Positions 44,566 through 55,930 of a DNA stretch of 64,000 bases are shown piece after piece. Location of the stretch: NCBI RefSeq assembly GCF_902686445.1, contig NC_062215.1:27054750-27118749 (forward strand), written 5' to 3'. The DNA comes from Sciurus carolinensis. Taxonomy: Eukaryota; Chordata; Mammalia; Rodentia; Sciuridae. The stretch's first letter is position 1, and each line of letters opens with the position of its first letter. The position numbers and the translations under genes are program-made. A model generated the notes under the pieces. The model had not been told where the DNA came from. It saw only the letters and a list, made by a program, of their open reading frames with translations, and made no database searches.

Positions 44566-45499
44566 TATCCAGCAGATCAGAGGTGCTTGAGGAATATTGT
44601 CTTCTCAAACTATTTTTCACCTGGGCTGGAGCAGAGGGTTTCTATCAGAGGTTGGGAATAGGGCAGAGGCCGCAGAGCTGTGGTTACCAAGGCCTTAATG
44701 ACTTCAGGAGATAGAGCAGGAGGAAGAGGAGGAGAAACGGGGTGGTGCTTGAGGAGAGGCCTGGAGCAAGTGGTTAGTTCTGCCAAATGCCGGTGAGAGG
44801 TTTGGGAAAGTTACCTCTGAGAACTGACCATTGGTTTTAGCAGGATGTAGTCGCAGACGGCCTTGTCGAAGGGAGTTTCCTTGGAGAAGTGGAGTTGGCC
44901 ACCCAACTGAGGAACGATGGGAGGAAAATAGGAGAACTTGAGACTGTGAGGACCGACCTCTCTGCATGTTCAGGAAGAGAAGCAGAGAAATGGGGTGAGA
45001 GCTGGAGTGGTGCGGGGCCAAGGGGGCCATGGGCCTTTCACTTTGCTGTGAAGATGAGTGACATAATGACATGTTTGTGTGCCGGTGGATCCGACCTCAC
45101 TGATGGCGAGGCCGCAGTCACACAGAAGAAAGAAGTCAGTGCCGGAAGAGGCGAGAGGATCCCACGCAGGGATCCAGTAGAGGTGTCAGCCCTAAATCAG
45201 GTCAGGACACTTCCCCAGAATCTCTGATGAGGTTGTACCCGGAGCTTAACTTGCACAGACAAGAAAAAAGAAACAAGTATTTAAACAAGAAAATTTCTAA
45301 GACTGATATGTGTTAAGAAGGAATCAGACTGATGTGACCGAGAGAGGAGGAAGAGAGCTCTGTTTAGCCCAGTGCTTAGGCTTCAACCCTGGGCTTTGGA
45401 ATTTTCTCTCTGTTTAAATGTTGCCAAATGCAGTCCGTTAGTATGTCCTGTGGTCTCTGTTTCCAGGTTTTTCCATCTCTCTGCTCCTACCATGTACAA
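44566..45499. other. Unassigned sequence
   Basis: GC-richer DNA with frames of 112-122 codons on both strands (44704-45227). No domain recognised. Confidence 0.4.
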
Positions 45500-45975
45500 G
45501 TTATCCTTGTTTCTTGCTGGACCCTTACGACACTTTCCTAACTGATCTCTCAGCCCTATGTCTGCCTTCTCCTCCCCAATCCATCTTCCACGGAGCAGCC
45601 AGAAGGGTCATTCCAAAGCAGACATTAGATCATGACACTTGCCGTTTCAGGGAATGGTTTCCATTTAGGATCCCCTCCCTCCGCCCCACACATTCTGTTT
45701 CATGACCTACGAGGACCTATCAGATTTGGTCCCCCGCTTGCCTTGCCAGCCTTATCTGTCTCGGTTTTCTCCTTATTCACTCACACTGACTTGCTTTCTG
45801 ATTCTGACATGCCAAGTTCTTTGCTACCTGGGTTTATTTATCCTGGTGGTGATTCCTCCTTTGGCTTCCCTTCAGTAAAATACAGAGTTCTGAGAGGCTG
45901 AATCCTTGGAATCTAGAATAATCAATCCAATCCCTTGCACATAGTAGGAGTTCAGTAAATATTTGTGGAATGCAT
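45500..45975 (+). repeat. L2 LINE 3' portion, sense
   Basis: Sense L2 order: ctgatctctcagccctatgt, ggagcagccagaagggtcat, gcagacattagatcatgaca, gaatggtttccatttagg, then cttgccttgccagccttatc and the 3' end tcccttgcacatagtaggag followed by tcagtaaatatttgtgga. About 475 bp, well kept for its age. Confidence 0.85.
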
Positions 45976-47118
45976 GAACAAAAGATATCTGAAGAACTTG
46001 GATGCAGTACGAAATTCCTATTCACCTCTACCTACTCCCCTCCGTTCCCCATCTGGTTTTTGCCCCCTCTTTATTCACTGACTACAAATTTCATAAGGAT
46101 TTGGACCACAACACTGAAAGGTTTGGGAGGAAACACTGCATAATCCAGTGATTCTAAAAGTCCCCAAGTTCTATTTAGCCCGGTGTATGGCAATGCTGCT
46201 AAATGAACTGTAATAGTCTTATCAGGTCAAAACCCAGCTTTGTAGGGCAGCCTGAAATAGAGCATGTGCTCTTTCTGTCTTTAGCAGGGTGCTCTGTGGA
46301 GTCTCTAAAAGGTGTATCAGTGTTTAATAGACAAATAATGTTCTTGGTAGAATCGTCACTGGGAGAGATGCTTGCAAGCTCTCTCGGGTGTGGCTTCCGG
46401 ATATTGAAGTTTCCTTCAGATGCGCTTGGGGCCTGGATGGATGGTTTCAATTAGAATTCAATTAGCATCAGTCAAGGTGAACTCTAGGGGCATATATCAT
46501 CCCATATGTCCCTGCCCCACTGTCCCCCCAGCCCTTCCCTCTCTCAGGGCAGTTCTGAAACAAAGCTCTGCATTGGCACAGGCGTGAAAAGGAAATGCTT
46601 TCAAGTGGGTTCTGTGTGAAGCAGGGGACCTTTAACCCTTAAGGCCATTTGGGACCAGTGAGCTCTGGCCCTCCCATGTGACACTTTACTGAGGGCCTGT
46701 CCCAGGTTCCTCATTCAGTGACATACAAATGTCCATTTGCAGGCTTAGTTCTGCATCACCATGGCCACTCGTCCTAGGACAGCTTGCTGTCCAGAGTTCT
46801 CCTGGCTTCTGGCTTGAACAGTGCTGCAGTCCTAGATAGGAAGATGAAATTGCCTCTCACTGCTTTTGAGATCTAATGCTTCTAGGTTTTTTCTTTACAT
46901 AATCATACCTATATTATGATTTCAGTGTGTGTGTCTATCTGAACACAGTGGGGTTTTATGGGATAATCTTAATCCAATCACTCCAGTGGGAATTTTGGCT
47001 CAGTGGAACATGTTTTCAGGAATACTACTTACCTGGCAATTTCATAGACCTCTTGGAATATTCTGGAAGAGTCCTTTGAAACCAGTGGTTGAATCTTGAG
47101 AAACCAAAATCAAGTCTC
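45976..47118. other. Unassigned sequence, possible conserved patch
   Basis: No repeat recognised over about 1.1 kb. 46150-46480 carries 83-codon open frames on both strands over the same bases and an AT-rich end (caattagaattcaattagca) with TAAT cores; either could reflect constraint or chance. Confidence 0.4.
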
Positions 47119-47150
47119 CCTAGCAAACAAAACAAAAACAAAAACAAAAA
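47119..47150. repeat. (CAAAA)n simple repeat
   Basis: aaacaaaacaaaaacaaaaa; short and A-rich. Confidence 0.8.
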
Positions 47151-47681
47151 TGTAACGAAACTCCCCTGGGGGGTAGTTCTTGGCACAGGCTAGAATTTTT
47201 CCTTGAAGTTGAGTATCCTCCTGTCCTGAGAGGTGAGCCCCTGGCTAGCATGGAGAGAGTCTGGGTGCGGCACAGGTGACGTCCTTCCATGTCCTCCAGG
47301 CCTGCTTCAGAGGGGAGCGCACCTGGGGTTCCTTAGTGAAGAGCAGACATGGTGACATTCCCTTTTTGGGAATGTTGTAACATCGTCCTGATCCTGGTGG
47401 CAGAGGCTCTCTCCACCATCTCCATGGGAACAAAGGAGTACGGGGACAACGACTGGGGCAGTGAAGGGATTTCCTGGTCTCATGGGCAGAAATGGATCTA
47501 AGTACATTTCAGCAGAAAGGAGGGGCAGCCCTGGCACAAGGCAGAGGGTGTCAGTGGCCATGAGGGGGTGCTGTCCTCCCAGAACCTCCTAGGTGAAAGG
47601 ACGCCAAGGGCTATAGAAGGCGAAGGCTCCAGGCCCTCTGGCTTGCTCCCCGCCTTTTAGCCATGGCTTCTATACATTTCT
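47151..47681. other. Unassigned sequence
   Basis: No feature recognised. Confidence 0.4.
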
Positions 47682-47872
47682 TATTTATTTATTTATTGTT
47701 CTGGGGATTGAACCCAGGGTGTTTTATCACTGAGCCACATCCCCAGTCTTTTTTACTTTTTAATTTTGAGGGTCTTGCTAAGTTGCTGAGGCTGGCCTTG
47801 AACTTGTGATCCTCCTGCCTCAGCTTCCCGAGTTACTGGGATTACAGACTTGTGTCACCGCACCTGGCTTGT
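47682..47872 (-). repeat. B1-dID SINE, antisense
   Basis: TTTA-rich tail, dID unit (tctggggattgaacccaggg ... actgagccacatccccag), linker, then B1 (ttgctaagttgctgaggctg ... tgtgtcaccgcacctggct). Full-length order. Confidence 0.93.
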
Positions 47873-48679
47873 TTGTTCATTTTTAAATGTTTATTTTATT
47901 ATAAAATATCTCAGTGTGTTCCAGCCTCACTACCCTTGGCATCCCCTGCAGCCAAGGCTGTAGCCACCAGGCCCAAAGGACTAAAGTGAGACCAGCAACA
48001 GCTGCCCCTGCCACAGCAGCCCCCCAGCTGGAGCCAGAAGAGACTCATTAGATGTCCTTGGCACATCTGCCATTGTAGTTGATATTGTGTATTTCTTCCT
48101 GCTCTTTGCATGGGGATCTGGGAGTCTAACACAACACCTGCACAGAGAAATTTCTCAGAATGGGAGAATCCAGGAGACCCCAGATGCCAGCTATATGACT
48201 TGAAATGCTAAGTCAGCTTCTGAAAGAGGTAAAAAGCAAAGGTTGGCAATTCAAGAGAAATGCCATGCCGGGCAGGGCAGCCTGAGGCGTCCTGTGCTCT
48301 TAGCAGGTATAATTGTCTGGAACTGAGCCCTTGGTGGCCAGCCTGGCCCTAGTGTCGAAGTGGGAAGGATGGTGCTGTTGACCTTGCACTTCTGCTGCAG
48401 AGCCCTTTGGTGATCTTCTCCATGAACTGAAACAGTGGAGGGCCCTGGGGGCCTGGGACTTCTCTCTCTGGGTGTCAGTGTAGCTCTCCTCAGAAACCTT
48501 TCTCTCCCGTTCACAAATCACCCAGTCCCTCAGCTCCAGAGCAGGTGCCTGCCGACCTCACTGGGAGACTCTGTACCTCAGCCCAGTGCTGAGTGAGGTC
48601 TTTATTGAGCTCCAGTAGTTTCACTTACTTTTTATCCCTCTTGTGGGTTGGCAGCATAGTCTGTGGGGAGAACCTGAGA
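47873..48679. other. Unassigned sequence
   Basis: Holds overlapping minus frames at 48251-48521 of 73-87 codons that I could not match to a protein. No repeat recognised. Confidence 0.4.
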
Positions 48680-48795
48680 GCCCAAGGGACTTGGGTTTAA
48701 ATTTTGGCTCCTGATAGCTGGATGACTTGGGTGTATACACACAGTTCCTCACTTCTAAAATGGGGACCACCATGCCTGTTGTAAATTGTAGAAAG
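48680..48795 (-). repeat. MIR fragment, antisense
   Basis: gacttgggtttaaattttgg, gctggatgacttgggtgtat, cctcacttctaaaatgggga in antisense MIR order. Confidence 0.75.
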
Positions 48796-49028
48796 GAAAG
48801 TACATCAGAGTGGTCAGGAGGAAGTGCTATTTATTCCCTTACCATCTTGTGTTTTCCTCATTGTTACTAGAGTTGACTTGACCAAATGGTGAGGTTGCCC
48901 TCTTGGCAGAATGCTTTCTAATAGGCCAGTGTTCTGTATGTTCTGCCTGTATAGAACCTTCTCTGGCTCTTGGTTTCTTCTCTGGAGGTTTCCTGCCCAC
49001 CAACTCCCTTTAAATCTGACCCCTGGTA

Positions 49029-49195
49029 TCAGTTTTCTTTTTTTTTTTGGTACTGGGAATTGAACCCAGGGGTGCATTACCATTGAGTTACATCCCCAGT
49101 TCTTTTTATTTTATTTTATTTTTTGTTTTGAGACTGGGTCTTGCTAAGTTGCTTAGGGCCTTGCTAAACTGCGGAGGCCGTTTATGAATCTTGAA
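49029..49195 (-). repeat. B1-dID SINE, antisense, 5'-truncated
   Basis: T tract, dID unit (tactgggaattgaacccagg ... attgagttacatccccag), then only part of B1 (tttgagactgggtcttgcta). The cttgctaag/cttgctaaa word occurs twice and the B1 body stops early near 49195. Confidence 0.85.
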
Positions 49196-50299
49196 CCTAT
49201 GATGATTACATTTTCCAATAGGGAATGAAGCCTTCAGTCTTTAACCTAAGAGGTAAGTGATATCCACTTACACTCTTGGCTAGTTGTTGGCTCTGAGCCT
49301 ACTAACTATTAGGTAGGGTTTACCAAGGGCCTGGGAGCCCGTGGCACTCAGAGGTATGACCTCCTACTAATCTCACCATCGTTGCTCGTTCTTCACGGTG
49401 GCTTCTGCTTTGATTCCCTGCTTGTCTCTACTGTCACACTCTGGGGCTGGAGTCTAGTTTTGAATTCTTGTTCTTTATCAGGGACTCTGATCCTCTTCCA
49501 TATCTTGGCAACTCTTTCCCTGCATGTTGGATTCTCTTCCTCGGACTCCTCACCATCAGATGGACCACGAGTCCCTTTCCTTAAGGGATTTATTTCTTGG
49601 GTATGTACGTTGCTGCTGTCTTCTTTCACCTGCTGGCATGTCTCATACTCTGAATTGGGAGTCCCCTGCATTGCACCTCCAGCCCAACCAAGCCTGAGAG
49701 CTCTGTGTCCTTCTGGATCTTGGGTTTAGGATGGATGGTTTCCCCTTCAGGTGCTGGCATGTGCTAACTCTAGTGCTTAGTTCCAGCCATCTTTATACTG
49801 GATCCTTAACTTTCCTCTACACCCGTGGGCCTCAGGGCTCAGAGTACCTCTTAACGAAGTTTATAAACAAATCCTACTACTAGTATTTATTTATGACTTA
49901 TCCGCTCCCTTTTACCCACACTTTCAAAAGAATTTCAGGCAGCTTTCAATAAACTATACTTAAAGTTGATCTACAGAGCAAGAGCAAAAAACCTGAATTA
50001 CTCAACAGAAGCAGGAGGTTGGAGGTCTAGGTGAAGGATGTTCTTGTCCTTGAGCATGGAATTTTCAACTGAGTTTTCTAATAGTCAAAGGAAATACAAA
50101 AACATGAGTGGTATAGTTCTCTTTTGGAGTTAAGGGCAACTGACTGAGATCTTGCTGAACACTATTTAATTCTATCTCTTTAGGTTGCTATAGTACAGTT
50201 TCAGATGAAATTTGTTGAATATTCTTAGGGAATGAATTAGATGGTAAGAATTTTAGCATCCTGACAGATCAATGCGACTAAATTAACATGGATTTATCT
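49196..50299. other. Unassigned sequence
   Basis: A 115-codon plus frame (49382-49729) and a 92-codon minus frame overlap with no domain. No repeat recognised. Confidence 0.4.
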
Positions 50300-51030
50300 T
50301 TTAATTAAATGACTGACTGGGTACCTAATCTGTTAGTGTGACACATTCTGGTACATGCAATGAGAGATAGGGAGATGTGGTACCTTTCTTTGAGTAGCTC
50401 ATGGTGTAGAAGGGAGAGGAAAGTATATACATATGTGTATGACACAAAAGAGAAAGTAATAAGAGCCCTAATAGTGGCACAGACTTGAGGTTGGGAGAGT
50501 CTGGCAGAGGGATAAGGGAACCAGAGGTTCACAAAAGGATGTGATTGAGATACTCAGGGTCTGTGCTAGTAGAAGTGGTGGGAAGGATAAGTAGAAGAAA
50601 AGGGCATTTGAAATTGAAGGAACAGTATGACCCATGGCCAGGATGTGTTTGGGAGAACGTCACGCCGGGGAGGCCGTGGCTGGTTGCCTGGATTCTAGAA
50701 TATTCTGGATTCTAGGTTGAGGACTATGAAGGCAGCATGATAGGATGGGCCATGCAGGGTCTGGAATACTGTGCTTCCAAGTTGGAGAGAGTTAATTAGA
50801 GTAAATCTGGTAGACTAGGATCTGGATTTCCTGAACCTAGGTTTTATTCTGTAGCCAAGGTGAGCAACAGAGGGTTTTGAGTCAAATAGGTCCAGAATTT
50901 GACTTTAAGCAGTTATTTTGTCAATTGAATGCTGGAAAAATTGAAGCTAAGAAGACTGGAGACTGGGGTCAATGATTGTTGCACAGTTCAGGTTAAAGGT
51001 GAAAAGAGGATGAGGGAGCCGTAGCAGTGA
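50300..51030 (+). repeat. Ancient mammal-wide repeat, unnamed
   Basis: Order gatagggagatgtggtacct, ttgagtagctcatggtgtag, gaaattgaaggaacagtatg, gggccatgcagggtctggaa, agggttttgagtcaaatagg, gggtcaatgattgttgcaca corresponds to a long mammal-wide repeat also present at 54500-55610. I cannot safely name it. Confidence 0.45.
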
Positions 51031-51159
51031 GGGTGGAGAAGTGGGTGGGTGCATGGGACCCTGGGTGCACTGTTACTCAGTATTTTGCCCTGGGTTCTGA
51101 TCTTTTATGCATACTCATGGTCTTGGCTCTACATGAGGTAGTGCAATAAATAGTGCATG

Positions 51160-51325
51160 GGTGTTGGAGCTGACAGACACAGATTCAGATCCCACTCTAC
51201 TACTGACCAGATAGATGCATGATTTAACACATACCACTTCCTTTGTTTTAGTCTAACTCCTAACATGATGGTGAGAATGTTCTCCTCACAAGATCATTGC
51301 CAAGATTAAATAAGAGAATGCATGT
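51160..51325 (-). repeat. MIR fragment, antisense
   Basis: gacacagattcagatcccac, ctactactgaccagatagat, gattaaataagagaatgcat follow antisense MIR order. Confidence 0.7.
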
Positions 51326-51549
51326 GAAGTGTTTCCTATTATGCGTGGTCCTGAAGGTCCTGAATTAATCGTCGTTACTAAAACTTATCTCTGTTGCCCG
51401 AATCTTCTCTCGCATCCTGGACCATGGTCCTTGTCTACCTCCTTGACCTTGGACTTTGCTTTCTGTGTGAGACTGCCTTCCTTCCAGGTCTACTTAGATC
51501 TGCTTTATTGCTTGACTCCCACCTTTGATATTTTTGAATTTATCTTTGC

Positions 51550-52030
51550 TCTAGATTTGTGCTGTCCTGTGTGGTAACCACTAATTACATGTGGCTACTG
51601 GACACTTGACATGTGAGATTTAAGTGTAAAACATAAACTGGATTTCAAAAATTCAATATGGAAAAAAAATGTAAAATGTCTCAATTATAATTTGCTTATG
51701 TAGATTAGGTATGAAATGATAATATTTTGGTTATATTGAGTTAAATAGAATGTACTATTAAAGTTAATTTGACCTTAACTTTTGGTTAAAAGGTTAATAG
51801 TGAAACTTGTTGAGGACTTGCTATGTGCGAGGCACTGTTTTCCCACTTCCCACGATTTGAGTCATTTAAACGTTGTGACGGTCCCATGATTCTTTAGCTT
51901 AATTTTAAAGGAAATTGGGAACCAAAGAGTTCAGAATAATTCTGTAATCACTGGTTTCTTTAAAATTTTAACCATGTGGCTAGTAGGAAATTCAAAATCA
52001 CTTATGTGGCTTGCATTGGTAGCTCACCTC
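51550..52030 (+). repeat. hAT-type DNA transposon fossil with nested MIR-like piece
   Basis: Left part: taattacatgtggctactgg, ttcaaaaattcaatatggaa, gataatattttggttatatt, ttaaagttaatttgacctta. Right part: accatgtggctagtaggaaa, acttatgtggcttgcattgg. Between them 51795-51945 reads as sense MIR (gaggacttgctatgtgcgag, gcactgttttcccac). The wording fits a long mammal-wide hAT-type fossil. Confidence 0.6.
51795..51945 (+). repeat. MIR fragment inside a DNA transposon fossil
   Basis: Sense MIR start gaggacttgctatgtgcgag and a decayed middle to gaaattgggaaccaaagag. It interrupts the transposon described around it. Confidence 0.6.
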
Positions 52031-52046
52031 GTGTTTCTTTTGTAAG

Positions 52047-52122
52047 GTACTGTTGTAGGCAAGTTGGTAAATATGCTCATGAGCCAAAGTACTGTTGTTG
52101 GTAAATATGCTCATGAGCCAAA
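52047..52122 (+). repeat. Imperfect tandem duplication
   Basis: A unit gtactgttg...ttggtaaatatgctcatgag... of 42 bases (52047-52088) is followed directly by a 34-base copy (52089-52122), identical apart from the missing eight bases taggcaag. Confidence 0.9.
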
Positions 52123-52435
52123 TCTGGTCTTCTGCCTATTTTCGTATAGCTCATGAACTGAGAGTGGGTTTTACATTTTTAAAGGGTGGAACACAATTTT
52201 TTTTAAAAGAATAGTATTTCATGAAAATGACATGAAATTTGAATTTTAATGTCTCTAAATAAAACTTTATTGGGGCACTCCCATGTACATTCATTTTTGT
52301 GTTGTGCATGGTGCTTTCATGCTACAACGGCAGAGCTGAGTAGTTACAACAAAGATCTTATGGCCCATCAAGACTGAAATATTTTCTGTTTGGCTTCTTC
52401 TAGAAAGCTTGCTGACCCCTACTCTAGACCACTCT
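52123..52435 (-). repeat. Ancient DNA-transposon-like repeat
   Basis: gacatgaaatttgaatttta, aataaaactttattggggca, tacaacggcagagctgagta, cttgctgacccctactctag are in the order of a very common mammal-wide non-autonomous repeat that usually ends cgacccctg. The name is uncertain; orientation follows the usual listing of that end. Confidence 0.6.
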
Positions 52436-53361
52436 CCTGAGGCTGGACCCTTTCCTCTTTGCTGACCACGGGCTCCTGGACTACTAGCTGCTCTCCCGAG
52501 TGGCTCCCTTGTCTATACCTCATCCTGGTCCCATCATGCTGCTTTGTGACTCTGGGCCCCCAACTGGCTGCCGTCTGTAGCCCTGCCTTGGACAGGATGT
52601 CCTTCCCTCTTGTAGCCACCAGGCTGGGCTCCTGCGGGGTGACTTGTGTGTGACTCAGGGCGTCGTTCTGCTGGGCTTGTGTCACTCATGTTGCCATCTT
52701 GGTGTTTGGGTTCCCGTGGGTTGTGGTTTGCCATAAACCAAGCACAAACACGTTGAAAACACCAGACTCACAAATTGCTGCAGACGACAGACAGACGGCC
52801 GTGCTGTCACGGCGATGAGAACAGCCATCTGCTGTTACCAGTGTGGAGGATGTCGCTTGGGGAGCAGAGCCCTGAGAGTGGCACGAAAGCGTGAGTTTCC
52901 AAACTCGGAAGTGGTGTCTCCAAAGAGAGCCCAGCACCGTGCCAGTGACGAGAGGGCGGCTTCCGGGTCCCAGGGAAACTTCCCTCCCTCACTTTCATAA
53001 CCTCCCACCACCACGACTCATGTTTTTTAAAAGAAAATTATTTTATTTTTTATAAAAAAGAAATACATGATTGCTATTTATATATATAAAAATGGACAGA
53101 ACCTAATTTGGTCTGGGACAAATTTAGATTTGCAGATGAATATGCCGACTCCCCAAATGTCTCTTTTTCAATCAGGATCCATCAGTACCACTGATAGTCT
53201 TCCTCATTCTGTTTCTGTAGGATGAATTCTTTCTCAGGAGTTTTTTGGATCAGAATTTAATAAGTTTTCGGGTAGTTTTTTTTTTTTTTTTCTTTTTCAT
53301 CAGCTCGTCCAACTTACCTGGGCTCCCCTGAATCCCTATAGTAGGTACAAATTAGGTTCCA
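52436..53361. other. Unassigned sequence
   Basis: GC-richer to 53000, then AT-rich. A T run lies at 53277-53292. No coding domain or repeat recognised. Confidence 0.4.
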
Positions 53362-53363
53362 GG

Positions 53364-53441
53364 GCTGGGGACTTGGTTCAGTGGTACCACATTTACCAAG
53401 CATGTGTGAGGCCCCGGGTTCAATCCCCAGCACTGAAAAAA
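53364..53441 (+). repeat. ID SINE
   Basis: gggctggggacttggttcag ... gggttcaatccccagcactg and an A tail. aaattag on both sides (near 53348 and 53438) may be the target duplication. Confidence 0.92.
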
Positions 53442-53446
53442 AAAAT

Positions 53447-53914
53447 TAGTTGTGAGATTCTGATGCGTGTGGCTGTGAATTCTTCAAGGTCAGACACCGC
53501 AGTGTTAACTTGGAACGCTGATGCCTGTTATGGTGCTTGTCCATAAGCAGCGCCCCGTACGTGTGAGTTTCTTTTCCCATTTGGACTTAGTGACAACCAG
53601 TAACCCGAAACTGCCCGCGTCAGCCTTGCCAGTCCTTCTCCGTGCCTCTTCTGTCTGTGTTCTTTTCTGCTCTGGTCCGTCCCATTCCCTCCTTCCGGGT
53701 GTCTCACTTAAGCCCTCACTACTCTAACTTGTCCTTTTAACTCTCATGAAAACAAACCTTACCTCTCCCCTACCACCTTTGTTCAGGGCCAGGGTCATGG
53801 TGAAATCAATGGAAAAACTCCCAGGAGCTCAGTGTTAGCAGCCAAGAGAAGTTAAGACGGACCCACGTGGCACCCGAGAGAAAGTATTGTCTTCTGTCTC
53901 AGTGACTCCTTAGA
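53447..53914. other. Unassigned sequence
   Basis: No feature recognised. Confidence 0.4.
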
Positions 53915-54088
53915 AGGCCTCTATTCCCAGCGACTTGGGAAAACTGAAGCAGGAGGATCACAAGTTTGAGATCAGCCTCACAACTTAGTGAGACCCTGTC
54001 TCAAAATTAAAAAAATAAATAAAAAGGGCTGGAGATGGAGCTCAGTGGTAAAGCACTGCTGGGTTCAATCCCCAGTACCAGCGGCAGG
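53915..54088 (+). repeat. B1-dID SINE, sense
   Basis: B1 part (gaagcaggaggatcacaagt ... gtgagaccctgtctcaaaat), an A-rich linker, then dID (gggctggagatggagctcag ... gggttcaatccccagtacca). Confidence 0.93.
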
Positions 54089-54341
54089 GGGCGGGTGGGA
54101 TAGTCCTTAGGTTTCCAAAGGACAATCATTTGTGCAGATCCTCAGAATCAGAGCCATTTGAAATTGGTTTGCTCTCCCATATGTAATGTGCCTTGAGTAG
54201 AGCAATTAGCATTCTTTCAAATAGCATATTTAATTTCAGAGGTCCCTCTGTGGTTTTAGGAGGTTTCCCTGGAGTCCATTTCTTTAGGTACCAGGATCCA
54301 GTCATCTTGTTACTATCATCTGGGTCAAAGAAAAGCTATCT

Positions 54342-54343
<2 letters not shown>
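54089..54343. other. Unassigned sequence
   Basis: No feature recognised before the microsatellite. Confidence 0.4.

Positions 54344-54344
<1 letters not shown>

Positions 54345-54386
<42 letters not shown>
54345..54386. repeat. (TG)n microsatellite
   Basis: About twenty uninterrupted TG units, the longest such tract in the window. Confidence 0.95.
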
Positions 54387-54499
54387 CATATAATCTCAAT
54401 AACTCAAAGCAAGAACTTGAAACTCCTATTTCCTTCTTTGGGGAGAATGGAGATATCAGACTTTTTGTTTGCATGGGTTTCTGATAGTCTCAGTTACCC

Positions 54500-55610
54500 A
54501 TTCACTCCATCCTCTATCCACTCCGTGAACATCTACTAACTCCCCCTGTAAGTGGCAAGTGTGATAAGACTCGGGAGACCCCATCACAAAGGTTCCACTT
54601 CACACAAACGTTCTGACAAGTGATGACATGTTAAACAAACCACAAGGAGAGTGTCAGGTAGAAATAAGTCAAGGCAGAGAATTCAAGGCGGGGATTTCGG
54701 GTTGGGTTGTCAGGCAAGGCCACTCTCAGAAGTGGCAGTGGAGCCAATATCTGAATGTCAAGGAGAAGTCAGTCTGGAGGTCAGGAGGAGAAAGTCTGTA
54801 AGATGAGATGGAGCAGGGCGAGTGTGCAGTGGAGGTGGGGCAAGATGACAAGGACGGAGATGTGGGCAAGGGCTGCCGCCTGTCGTGCTTTAGAAGGTTA
54901 TTCTAAGTATGAGGAATATCCCTGGGAGCCTCCCATTTAACAAAAAGCTTCATCTAGGTATAACTTACATACCATAAAATTCACCCATTTCAAGGGTACA
55001 ATTAGATGACTTTGAGTAAGTTTTCAGAGATCTGCCATCATTGCCGCAATTTGGTTTGGGAACACTTCCATCATCCTCCCAAATTTCTCCTGCTTCTTTG
55101 CAGTCATTTCCTGTCTCCACCCTGCTTCCTGATGACTCTTCATTGACTCCCTGTCCCTATGGGATATGTCATATGAAGGAATCCTATGTGTTGTGTTTTG
55201 CATTTGATTTCTTTCCTTAGCTTCTTTGATGAGTTTTTTGAGGTTCAGCCCATGCTTTGTTTGGTTATTCACCAGTTAATGGTCATTGGAATTATTTCCA
55301 GCTTTTGGTTATTATAAATAATAAATGAATAGTCCTGGAGTTTAGCAGGGGAATGAATGATGTAATCTGATGGACATGTGGGGAAATTGCTGGTCATTGT
55401 GTGGAGAATGGAATGGAGGGAGGCAGCCAGGGAAGCAGGGGAACCAGTTAAGACAGTATTGCAGTTGCCTAGATAAGCTTGACAGTGCTTAATGAGCACA
55501 GGGGGATAAAGCAGTTCAGAGACTCGGTGGAGTTTGTGGTATGGTTTGGAAGAGAGAGAAGGCTACTCTGATCAGTTGGATGTGGTATGGGAAAAGCTTG
55601 GTGGGCGAGG
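54500..55610 (+). repeat. Ancient mammal-wide repeat, split by an L1
   Basis: 54500-54940 (acatctactaactccccctg, ttgtcaggcaaggccactct, gcctgtcgtgctttagaagg) and 55332-55610 (gagtttagcaggggaatgaa, tctgatggacatgtggggaa, ggagaatggaatggagggag, agtattgcagttgcctagat) keep the order of the family also seen at 50300. An antisense L1 lies between. Confidence 0.5.
54945..55330 (-). repeat. Old L1 fragment, antisense
   Basis: ggtataacttacataccata, aattcacccatttcaagggt, catcattgccgcaatttggt, tcaccagttaatggtcattg, gcttttggttattataaata are antisense L1 3' UTR and ORF2 text. Confidence 0.75.
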
Positions 55611-55930
55611 AGCAGAAAACTTTGTTTCTGTGTGTCTTTGTGAATTAATCCACTTGATGGGTTAATAATTTGAGGGGATTGCTGAGTGGTAACTGTAGGT
55701 AGGTGGGACATGCTTGGAGGAAGCAGGTCACTGGGGGTGTGCCTTTGGACTTATTTTTCATCCCTGGCACCTTGCTTGCTCGCTCTCTGCCTCCTGGTTG
55801 CCACACCACGAGCTGAGCAGCGTTCCTCTGCCATGCCCTTCTGTCACGATGTTCTGCCTCATCTTGGACCCGGAGCAATGGAGTTGACCCACCATGAACT
55901 GAACCTCTGAAACCTCTGGTTTGAGCTTCT
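55611..55930 (+). repeat. MaLR-like LTR remnant
   Basis: ggtcactgggggtgtgcctt, ttcatccctggcaccttgct, cttctgtcacgatgttctgc, gacccaccatgaactgaacc in the order of the family seen at 11585-11880. Confidence 0.6.

Noticed and set aside
48251..48521. Overlapping minus frames resembling a possible processed pseudogene
   Set aside because: I could not match the peptide to any protein, and there is no A tail or target duplication.
52436..53000. GC-richer block as a CpG-island promoter
   Set aside because: CpG dinucleotides are sparse and no core promoter arrangement is seen.
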